From Blastocystis sp. Blastoise (Eukaryota; Sar; Bigyra; Opalinata; Blastocystidae), in assembly GCA_039096225.1 (NCBI GenBank), contig JBBPEB010000015.1, positions 1,327,501 to 1,391,500 of the forward strand: a stretch of DNA of 64,000 nucleotides, given 5' to 3'. Below are positions 1 through 25,293 of the stretch, one piece after another. A program made the translations under genes and the position numbers. Numbering within the stretch: the stretch's first letter is position 1; every line of letters begins with the position of its first letter. Below the pieces are notes generated by a model. The model was given only the letters and a program-made list of their open reading frames with translations. It ran no database searches and was not told the DNA's origin.

Positions 1-3523
<3,523 letters not shown>

Positions 3524-5818
3524 TTCCGATTTGACAGCAAAAATAGTAATAAAAAGTGCTTTGATAAATTAAAAAAAATATATGTTTGTAAGACAAACAC
3601 TTTGTTCTTTTGGTCATATAATTGGAGGTCTTAGAACTCAAGAATTATTCCAAACAATCCACTCATTCCGCTTAAACGGTAAATCATGGTTTCTCGAGAA
3701 ATCTGTCTAAAAAATATTAAATTTTCCTTGTAAAAATGCAATCATTTATCGAAAAGTCATCATAAAATCATACATGATTACTGTACATTTCCTATCGATG
3801 ATGTATTGGAGAAACTTGTTTTCTCAAAACATTTTTTAATGACGAAATTCCCATAAATAAGTATCAATGTTTCTTTATTTATTCTAAATTTCTTCCAGAG
3901 TTCTCGGTTTCTCTTTTCTATAAGAGATGAAAGAAGCAAAGAATCATTTGGGTGGTTAGAATGAATTGTGACCCTTTATCAGTTGGTTGATTCAAAAACC
4001 ATTCATGTTTGTCACCACATGGAACTTTTCCTTCTTTTTTTCCTCAAGGTCGTTTATTGTATTCAGAATACCCTCTCTTAAGTTAAAGACCCTTAAATTG
4101 ATCTATGAGGTTCAACCTTCTATTTGATACCCTCCAAAAACTTTGTAAGAACAAAATTCACTTTTTGTAGGGTTGCACTTGTTTAAAGAATATATATTTT
4201 AGCTCATTATAACAACACAAACTAATAGGAAACTTCTATACATAAATTCTAGCATTTGCGCAATTAGAGATTTATGTTTCTTATTTCTTCAAAGGGCCCA
4301 ATTATTTTAATGATATCTGACTATCAACATTATTTTAAAATCATATACATTAGTTTTATTCATTTGTTATGAAAAGAACCTGTCATAAATTGACTGTTCC
4401 TCCTGTTATAAACTAAAGTAACTCAGCTGTATCATTTAAATGGCTTTCCAGTATTATAGCATCAATATTCATACATAAAAACCCAGAACAATTGTAGAAC
4501 AATTACTTTAAACCACATATACAGACTTCATATTCATTTCATTTGCTTGGAATCCATGTTTACAAAAGATTTTTGCTTGTATTATTAAAAAATATATTAT
4601 TCTAGAAAAATTCAACGTCAGTATGTGATTCATTTAATCAAAAATTGTGTTTTGTTTGTCTGCAAACCTTGCTAAACATTTTAATATATCTATAAAAGAG
4701 TTTTTCATGGAGAGTATCATTAAGAAAGTAACTTTTCAATGCTCAATAATATAAATAATTTGAATACAGAGTTCCATATACGTTTTAATATACAAAAACT
4801 ATTTATAAATGAATTAAAAATAAAAAATAAACTGTAGATTAAGAATGTATATTTTTCTATAAAACTTTATGAATAAATTTTTTTGATTTTTCTATATTTT
4901 TGATTTTTCTTTGATTTTCTTTACCTGTTATTTAAAAAATGGGAAGATGATATTATTTTAAAGTAAATATTGTATATGAATAAAAGAAACAATCATTTTG
5001 GTTACAAATAATAATTTGAAGAATTATTATGTTAGATGAAAGTGGCTATGAATAACTTGAATGATATTTTTGGTAGGAAGAAAAAGTGTGATTTGTGATT
5101 ATTCATATATTAATTACAAATGATCCATTTTTCATAGAATCATGTTTATTTATTGTTTTTCATCTATTCATTTAGTACTGATTCTATTTAAAATCATTTA
5201 AACAGTTTTGATAAGTAAGATAATTCATAATTATATTAAAAAAAGTATAACAAAACTAAGTGACATTAAAATTGAATGAAACATCTATGAAGATTATTGT
5301 TTGTAAATAAAGATCCCTTTGAATAGAAACATAAAAATGAGAATACATAGGATAATATATTAAATAATAAAAAAATATATATATATCTACTAAATAGTGG
5401 AAAAAAATATAAATATAAATAGCAATATACAAAAATAAAAGAAGAAATACTACTCATCAATGGATAATACAAAAGATGATAAAGTAATCCAGTGAATTAT
5501 ATTATAGAGAAAAGTCCCATATATAGAATAAAGGATAAAACTCTATAATAATTGTAAATAAATAAATATAAAATAAATAGCTACAATAAATAAATGAATA
5601 AGATAGAGAACATTTCTAAAATACATATAAAGGAATATTCATCAAACATGAAAGAGATATGTAAAAATAAATAATTATTAAAAGCGGAAAAAAGTACATA
5701 AAAATTCAAAAGAAGAAAAAAAAAAATGCTTAATATTTTATTAAGAAAACTATAGATAGAAAAGAATAGTAAAAACTAATGAATAATTGAGAAAGACATA
5801 TGAAAAATTGATGACGCG
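3524..5818. other. Intergenic spacer upstream of PFOR, downstream of HECT gene
   Basis: About 2.3 kb between the PFOR start (5' side) and the stop of the HECT gene. The part next to PFOR (3580-4160) is less AT-rich than the rest and probably includes the PFOR promoter. It holds one short ORF (3582-3710) listed separately and a second ATG-less open stretch ending near 3855. From about 4200 on I see only AT-rich non-coding sequence; no tRNA or repeat family was recognised. Confidence 0.5.
3582..3710 (+). CDS. Short ORF divergent from PFOR, uncertain
   Basis: A 42-codon ATG-to-TAA frame starting 58 bp from the PFOR start on the opposite strand. The peptide starts MFVRQTLCSFGHIIGG and has a mixed, coding-like composition rather than the Ile/Asn/Lys bias of random AT-rich DNA. 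No family recognised. It could be a small gene, a first exon (a possible GTAAAT donor lies inside it), or transcribed leader with a chance ORF. Confidence 0.2.
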   Translation: MFVRQTLCSFGHIIGGLRTQELFQTIHSFRLNGKSWFLEKSV

Positions 5819-18393
<12,575 letters not shown>

Positions 18394-18790
18394 ATTTGTA
18401 GAGAATTCTTCGTAATTTGATTATTTATAGTTTTAAATTAAAAACCTAAGAACATTTAGAAACCAACTATAGATTTATATTGTATATGCATACTGATAGT
18501 GCTAATAGTACTATAAGAGTCCAGATATAATCAAGAAATCAATTACAGAAAAGAAAAACGATAACATTCAATAAAAAGGCTGCTTTAACCGAGTGAATCA
18601 CGATTATTTTATAGTTTTTCTCCAAAAACACTTTTCCAGTCTTCTTCCCTCACAAAGGTGACTACTTATCCGTGGGTCTTTCGGTTCATTAGTGGTCTTT
18701 GGCTTTTCAATTAATTTTGACTTTTTATGTGGTAAACCTTTTTATCAAAATATCTATATATATATTTAATTTTTTGAAAAAATAATAATT
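18394..18790. promoter_or_regulatory. Divergent promoter region, HECT / RRM genes
   Basis: A 397-bp spacer between two divergent start codons. The middle (18600-18730) is less AT-rich and pyrimidine-rich on the plus strand; the last 50 bp before the RRM start is A/T-rich. No specific factor site can be named. Confidence 0.4.
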
Positions 18791-19708
18791 ATGGGCATAC
18801 CTTCTGAATCTAATAAAACAGTTCAAGACAATAAGACGAATAATAATCAACCAATTAAACAAGAAGTTGCTGCAATTCCTGAGAATACTGATGAAGTTGA
18901 CGCTTTAGTTGATCAAGTTGAAGAAATTGTTGATAAAACAGAAAAAGAAGAAGTCAATAATGAAACTAAATCCACTGAAGTTTCTGAAATTGTTAAGGGT
19001 GCTATTGATCCTAGTCAGACTCCTGTTGGTGTAGTTGAAGATAATAGTGTCTTTGTTCAACAAGTTGATTATTCTGTTACTCCTGAACAATTAAGTGCTG
19101 AATTTGCTACTTGTGGTGTTGTTAGAAGAGTTACTATTCTTTGTAATAATAAAAACCAACCTAAAGGGTATATATATGATATAGATATATATAATATATA
19201 TGTAAATATCAAATTATTAATATATATTATATAAATAATATATATAATATATATTAAAATAAATGTAAATATCAAATTATTAATATATATTATATAAATA
19301 ATATATATAATATATATGAAATATCAAATTATTAATATATATTATATAAATAATATATATCTATTCATTCATATATATAGTTGTGCTTATATTGAATTTG
19401 CTGATAAGGAAGCTGCTCAAACTGCTTTATTACACGATAATACTCAATTTGCTGGTAGAACAATTAAAGTATTAATATATTATATGTATTACTTATTTTT
19501 TAATGATATTTTTTTACTGTTTAGTTTATAATTAATATTAGTTCTATATACTAATAATGAGTATGATTATCATATACTATTTATTTAGGTTTCTTTAAAA
19601 CGTAAGAATCTTCCTCGTTTTATTCTTCGTGGTAGTGGTCGTAATGCTCATAGTGGTCGTGGAGGTAAAGCTCCTCGTGGTAGAATGAATATGACTTTTA
19701 AACCTTAA
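18791..19708 (+). CDS. RRM protein, nuclear poly(A)-binding protein (PABPN1) type
   Basis: A 194-residue RNA-binding protein in three exons (18791-19167, 19381-19468, 19589-19708). An acidic/Glu-rich N-terminal third with EIVDKTEKEEV is followed by one RRM: RNP2-like SVFVQQVDYSVTPEQL, then GVVRRVTILC, and RNP1-like KGCAYIEFADKEAAQTALL split by intron 1, ending AGRTIKVSLKRKNLP. The C-terminus is Arg/Gly-rich (RGSGRNAHSGRGGKAPRGR). This order (acidic N-term, single RRM, RG tail) matches PABPN1/Pab2, which binds poly(A) and controls tail length in the nucleus; other single-RRM proteins are possible. Intron 1 carries a tandem repeat. Confidence 0.88.
19201..19360 (+). repeat. 52-63 nt tandem repeat, three copies, in RRM intron 1
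   Basis: Units sharing AAATATCAAATTATTAATAT begin at 19204, 19267 and 19319. They occupy nearly the whole intron; the last copy runs to about 20 nt before the acceptor. Confidence 0.85.
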
Positions 19709-20151
19709 TCAATTGAATCCTATCGTTTTAAGATCAAGTTTATTACTTTTCTTTTTTTAATTTTACATTCTTATTGTTTTTAGGTGTTATTAAAAATTTT
19801 GTATATTATAATTGAGTTCAGTATTATGATGTTTTAAATATATACTACGTTTTATTATACTACTAAAAACACATTTATATTTCTCTGTATATTGAGATAT
19901 AATAAACAAATAGATCAAAAAAAAATATATATATATATCTTTTAAATTATATAAATAGATGATAAATTAATCGTTCTCATTCTTAAAAAAGAGAATTTTA
20001 AAATAATGCAAATACATATACAACAAGAAAAATAATACTAAAACAGTTGTTTAAATAACAGAAAAACATGAAGAAAATACATATGTTAATAGAAATAAGG
20101 AAATATAGATAAATAGAGAAGAATCTAGAGATTAATGTATAATTTATTCAT
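19709..20151. other. Convergent spacer, RRM / Gln-rich genes
   Basis: 443 bp between two stop codons, AT-rich with T-runs after the RRM stop; holds both 3' UTRs. Nothing else seen. Confidence 0.5.
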
Positions 20152-22298
20152 TTAACAGAAAGGTTGTGTATTTCCTATGTTTAGATACGGTTATATAATA
20201 ATAATAAAAAATATATATAATACTAATTTGATTAATAATAAAACATATATAATAAAAATAATAAACATAATAAACATAATAAAATTTACCTTGAATATTT
20301 TGTATTTGATTGACATTAACTTGCATATTGACATTATTAGTTTGTGGTTGGTTGTTCATCATGGGTTGTTGTTGAGTAGATATCATATTACCACGAACAT
20401 TATTAATAGCAGGATTCATATAAGTATTTTGTTCTAATTTCACTTCTGTCTTGGTAGGGATTTGTTTTGTATTTTGAACTTGACCTTGCATGATATTCAT
20501 GGTTTGAGTTTGAATCATTGGAGTATTTGCAGTATTATAATACTGTTGTTGCATAGGTTGTTGTTGGATTGTTTGTTGTTGTTGTTGAATAGCCTGTTGT
20601 TGTTGTTGCATAGGTTGTTGTTGCTGTTGAATAGCCTGTTGTTGTTGTTGCATAGGTTGTTGTTGTTGTTGTTGAACAGGTTGTTGTTGTTGCATAGGTT
20701 GCTGTTGTTGTTGAACAGTTTGTTGTTGCTGTTGAAGAGCTTGTTGTTGTTGCATAGGTTGTTGTTGTTGTATATTTTGATGCATAGTGTTTGTAGAAGC
20801 AACTTGAGCAGTAGTAACAGTTTGATTTTGAGTAGGAAGTGTATTTGGAACAACAACGAGAACAGTTCCTGAGCCCATACGAACAACAGGTAAAACAGTA
20901 GGATTATTAGGACTCCAAGGAAGATGAACAGCCATAGCCTCAGGGTAAGAATTTGGATCTATAAAGAGTAATTTATAATTATGATAATTATATAAGATAA
21001 TATGTATTATTAAAGGAAAAAAAATAATAGTAAAGAATATATTAATTGTTAAAATAAAATTATATATATATATAAGATATAATAAAAATAATAATAAAAA
21101 TCAATAACAATAATGATATTATAACAATTATACTAAATATATACCTGTAAGATGAGGAACGGCCATGACGACACAAGGAGCAGGGTATAGAAGAGCTACA
21201 GCAGGGGGAAGATGAGAATTGTCAGTAGCCTGAGTATTGGAATACTGACTGATATTATTCGATCCTATATCATTCATACCCTATATATTGTATATATATA
21301 TATAGATACAGTATATATAGTAAGTATATGAAAAAATAAAAATAAAAATAAAATAAAAATAAGTATATACTCTGGTTTGTTTAACATTGGACATTTGAGA
21401 GACATTTGATTGTGTTTGAGTATTAATACGAGTATTCATTTGATTTAACATCCCTGTATTCTGAGTATTCTGATCATTTGCAAAGAAAGCCTCATCTTGA
21501 ATCCCTAAGAGTCATTGTATATTATTAATATTAAAATAAAATAGATCAATATAAATATATATAGAATAATAATAATAATAATAAGAAGAAGAAAAATAAT
21601 AAGAAAAAGAAATAAGAAAAAATAAGAAAATAAGATAAAAAATTAAAATAATAATAATAATAAAAATAAATTAAATAATAAAAATAAAATAATAAAATAA
21701 TAAAATAATAAAATAAAATAAAAATACAATTAGTATATCCTTTTGCCATAAATTTCAGTTGAGTATAAGGAAAAGCAACTGATTTTGTTATTTTACCACC
21801 AACAAGAACAACAGTTACAGTTTGAACTTGTGTACGAAGAACAATAGCAGTACAATTCTCACCCTAAAATAATATATATTATAAATTGAACTGTAAACTA
21901 GAAAAATGATTTAAAAAAATATATATATAGTTAATAACTATAAATCAGAAGAGACTATACATAAGAATAAAATATACTTCATATTGAACACTAACGAGAT
22001 CGTTTTTCTCTATTGGAATAATACTTGGAGTACCTAAAAATAATAATAAGGATAAAATGATCTAAATAAAAGTAATCGTCTTTAAAAACATACATTTCTT
22101 TTGAATAGAAACACAGTCATTCTTCACATCAACACAAATATCGGAATTATCAAGTTTAACCTTAATAGACTTAGGACTAATAGCTACAGCAGTACCATTT
22201 ATAGATCTTCCTTCTTGATTATATAGAATCGAGTCTCCTTTGCTGATATATTTCGTATATTTATTATCAATCTGTGTATAATTTAAAGGTGTTGTCAT
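20152..22298 (-). CDS. Gln-rich protein with interrupted poly-Q, function unknown
   Basis: Not recognised. Seven exons, about 450 residues. The first exon encodes a small compact segment (YISKGDSILYNQEG...GTAVAISPKSIKVKLD) that looks like a Tudor/SH3-like beta barrel; the next exons continue in beta-rich style (GENCTAIVLRTQVQTV). The middle is Asn/Gln/Thr-rich. The largest exon (20952-20295) carries about 75 residues of poly-Q broken regularly by PM, AI, PV and TV, then an Asn/Gln-rich stretch. The short last exon ends GNTQPFC. Overall composition suggests a nuclear transcription or chromatin co-factor; this is inference. Start ATG 22298 follows an AT-rich leader with a hairpin. Confidence 0.75.
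20545..20780 (-). repeat. Interrupted CAA (poly-Gln) tandem repeat in CDS
   Basis: CAA runs of 3-6 codons separated by Pro-Met or hydrophobic pairs such as Ala-Ile and Pro-Val, giving a 20-40 nt periodicity. Kept in frame. Confidence 0.9.
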
Positions 22299-22934
22299 CC
22301 TATTTAATATATTTGTAAATATAGAAAAATTATATAGTTAAAAAAAAATATTTGAAAACCTTTTAAAAAAAAAGGTAAAAAAAGTTTTCAAAAAATAACT
22401 GAAAAATAAAATATATTCATGACTAATTTCAGTTTTTCATTCTAGTTAATTGATGCCAAAATACTAGATAAAAAGAAAGTAAAACTACAGAATTTTCTTT
22501 TTAATATTATGCTGAATCATCTGTATTTTGGTATCAAATAACTAAAACAAATGCACTTTTAAGTAATTGTAATTCCCTTTTTTTTATGGATGAGAATAAC
22601 TGTAATATCGTTGTGATATATGCACATAAAGATAATGAAGCTATTGTATAATGACTAAAAAAAATTTTCTTGAAAAGAAACGTGAAATAATTTAAGTCAA
22701 TCAGAAAACAAAAACAAATATATATATATATCTATATTTATTTATTTATCAATTCCAATCAAGCAATATAAACACTGTTGAAATAGATATAAATGTATAT
22801 TGTGATAGTTTAAAAATCATCAAAGACGATGAAAAGAAATAGTAATACTTGTATATGATTTACACAAAAAGAAAAATCAAATAAGTAATAATAATGAATA
22901 AGAAATAAAATATAATATATAATAATAGAATATT
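22299..22934. other. Tandem spacer between transporter 3' end and Gln-rich 5' end
   Basis: 636 bp, AT-rich; contains the hairpin at 22351-22392 close to the Gln-rich start. No ORF or RNA gene recognised. Confidence 0.5.
22351..22392. promoter_or_regulatory. Compound hairpin upstream of Gln-rich gene
   Basis: TTTGAAAAC (22351-22359) is complementary to GTTTTCAAA (22384-22392), and inside it ACCTTTT (22358-22364) pairs with AAAAGGT (22370-22376). It sits about 50 nt upstream of the start codon, within likely promoter or 5' UTR. Role unknown; in A/T-rich DNA such arms can arise by chance. Confidence 0.35.
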
Positions 22935-24638
22935 TTAATATTTGCGTTGAACAGTGTTATTTTTACGTTTTTCTGCGTCATCCATAAGAAGTGGTGACGC
23001 TTCAGGATCGTTTTCCTCAGTTTGAACGCTTTGTTTAGAAGGCATGCTGTTATAACGTTCTAAGAATGATAGTAAATAATATAAATAGATAATAATGATG
23101 AATACAAATAAAATAGATAGTATGCAAGAAATAATAATAGGAATATATACCATAAGTATACCAAAGAGATCCAATAATTGTCATAATAGCACCTGCTAAT
23201 CCAAGAGGAGTTATAGACTGTCCAAAGAAATAAACAGAGAAAAGAACCATTATAACCTATATATATATATAATTTGTTTATTCTGATAATAAATTGATTT
23301 AGTAAAATGAAGAGTTATGTGAATAATATTATAATAGAATAAAATAAATAGAAATAAATAGAAATAAATAGAAATAAATAGAAATAAATAGAAATAAATA
23401 AAAATAAATAAAAAATAAGTAAAAAATAAATAAAAATAAATAAAAAATAAGTAAAAAATAAATAAAAATAAATAAAAAATAAATAAAAATAAACATAAAA
23501 ATACTTGTTTTAAGTTTCCACAGACATTCATGACAAGAGGAGATGTTTGTTTAACTGCTTCGAAATTAGATACATTGACTGTAAATGCAAGGAATCCATT
23601 GAAAGCAAGAAGAAGAAGAGTCTTTGTAGTACTACTATATATTCAAATATATTGAGTACTATATCTTATTATAATCATATAATTATTAAAAAATAAAGTA
23701 TTTATATATATAGTATACTTGGGTATCCATTCAGTATAGAAAACATTATCTACATATAAAGAGAAAGGTACTAATTCTAAAGCTCCAAAAGAACTATTCT
23801 ATATATATATATAATAACTTAGTTAAACATATTCATTCATCTAAAAATAAAAAGTATAAGAATGATAAATAGTATACAATAAAAAGTGTTTGTAAAGGTG
23901 AAACTTTTTGTTCTCCACTTAAAACAATCTTTGTAATAACTCCTTTCAAAGTAGACACTAAAACACTAAATACTAAAATGATAAAACCTATTTTTGTAAT
24001 CCATAACTAAATAAATATATAAATATAATAAAAAATATATACAGAAAATAATTAGATATATAAATATAATAAAATATATATATATTATATAATTAAATAA
24101 TATAAAATATAATAAAATATATATAATTCACCAAAGCAAACAAATGCTGAGCCAAGAATTACAGGAATTAAAGATAAACAAACACGGAAACTAGTTTTTT
24201 CACCTATTAAGAAATATTGTAAAATAGCTGTCCAGGCAGGAATAGTACAACGAACCATCTAAAGAATATCAAGAAAATAAATATATATATATATTAAATA
24301 ATATATTTATGAACAAAACAGAAACGATAAAACATATAAAAAAATACTTGATCAAGAGCTAAACTACAGAAACGAAGTGAGTAATTTGCAGATACAATAT
24401 TGACAATAAAGAGAACACTCATGAAGACTAATTTATTAAATGTCTTTTTGGATAATACTTGATTATTGTAATAAGAAGGATAAAAGAGTTTAACCATGAA
24501 TGAATAAAAGCATGATGATACCATATGAATTAATGTAAGAGTGATAGCATATGGACATTTCAATGTTGAGAAGAAGCTCTTATTCAGAACTACTACAAGA
24601 GCTGAGACTATAAACCATACAAAAGCCCAATGGATCAT
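22935..24638 (-). CDS. Triose-phosphate / nucleotide-sugar transporter family (TPT, SLC35-like)
   Basis: A multi-pass carrier of the drug/metabolite transporter superfamily, about 330 residues in seven exons, probably in the Golgi, ER or another endomembrane. Start 24638 opens with a first membrane helix (WAFVWFIVSALVVVLNKSFF). TPT family hallmarks: LNKSFF early, ANYSLRFCSLALDQ, the two-fold symmetry repeat GEKTSFRVCLSLIPVILG, and TSPLVMNVCGNLKQ before the last pair of helices. The cytosolic tail is hydrophilic with an acidic-dileucine-like EASPLL that could serve as a sorting signal. Substrate cannot be read from sequence. Intron 2 (24007-24126) has TT-AG ends. Confidence 0.9.
23341..23490 (-). 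repeat. AGAAATAAAT / AAAAATAAAT tandem repeat in transporter intron
   Basis: At least six perfect 10-nt AGAAATAAAT units followed by diverged AAAAATAAAT and AAAAATAAGT units, filling one intron. Confidence 0.9.
24007..24126 (-). other. Transporter intron 2, TT-AG boundaries
   Basis: Conservation and frame demand FGE-LWITKIGF. The coding strand reads GGTGAA then TTATATATATTTT at the donor, and TTTATTTAG then TTATGG at the acceptor. A shared TTAT lets the cut slide four positions, but none gives a GT donor. In-frame stops mean it must be spliced. Confidence 0.65.
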
Positions 24639-25293
24639 TATTCTTTTTGTGTAAATAATACTTATTAAAAATGAATACTTAAAAAATCATCATTTTTCGA
24701 CAATTCAGGAATAATTTTTTATTATAACCAAGATTATGAATTGAACGTCATTTCGATCGTTATTGGTGTTTCCAAATATATTCATACAGAAAAAAATTCC
24801 CATATTTATTGGACAATTTCCCGGAAAAGCCAGTAAAAAATCATGAATAATTAAGAAGTGCTTGAATAGGCAGGGTTCGCCACGAAGACTCTCTTGGAGT
24901 ACAGACCGTACTCAAAGTACTGTTTGGCAAACCCTGTGTATAAGGTAATTTATTGTTTTTTTGTTGTTTTCCTTGATATCTAGTCAATATATAGAGTTTT
25001 CTACATTTACTTTTCATTTTGGCACTGTTAACTATAAATATAAATATTATAAACTTAAAAGAAGTCTTATATTCTTCATTTCTCATTTTGTTTTTCATGA
25101 ATTTGACGTCAACACTTTCAAATGATATTTATGGTCAAAAAATTGAATCATGAGAATAACTCATAGAATTCGAAGAATAAATTCATAGAATGAATAGAAT
25201 TCTATTGTTGTAATACCAACAACGAATTTTTGTGAAATAGAACCTGGAAGAAAGAAACTGTATAAAAACCAACAATTGTCTTCTTTATGATTA
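24639..25293. promoter_or_regulatory. Divergent promoter region, transporter / small receptor
   Basis: 655 bp between divergent start codons. Contains a TTTCCCGGAAA near-palindrome near 24816 and the GC-richer hairpin element at 24871-24936. Open frames on the minus strand here lack coding character outside the hairpin. Confidence 0.4.
24871..24936. ncRNA. GC-richer double-stem hairpin element, possible structured RNA
   Basis: CAGGGTTCGCCA (24871-24882) is complementary to TGGCAAACCCTG (24925-24936) with one mismatch. Nested inside, CTTGGAGTAC (24893-24902) pairs with GTACTCAAAG (24908-24917), again with one mismatch, around a 5-nt AGACC loop. Its base composition stands out sharply from the flanks. 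It is not a tRNA (no matching arms or B box), and no RNA family was recognised. It could be a small RNA, a DNA cruciform or a relic of a small inverted-repeat element; no target-site duplication was seen. Confidence 0.45.

Noticed and set aside
4100-4125. tRNA B-box-like GGTTCAACCTT
   Set aside because: The bases around it cannot form a T-arm, and no acceptor or anticodon arm was found upstream.
24871-24936. hAT-type MITE with CAGGG terminal repeats
   Set aside because: The arms resemble hAT ends, but the flanking 8-mers (TGAATAGG and TGTATAAG) do not match, so no target-site duplication supports it.
24841-25098. 85-codon minus-strand ORF over the hairpin element
   Set aside because: Outside the hairpin it has the Lys/Phe/Ile bias of random AT-rich DNA and no motif; the palindromic structure explains the GC-richer part better than coding.
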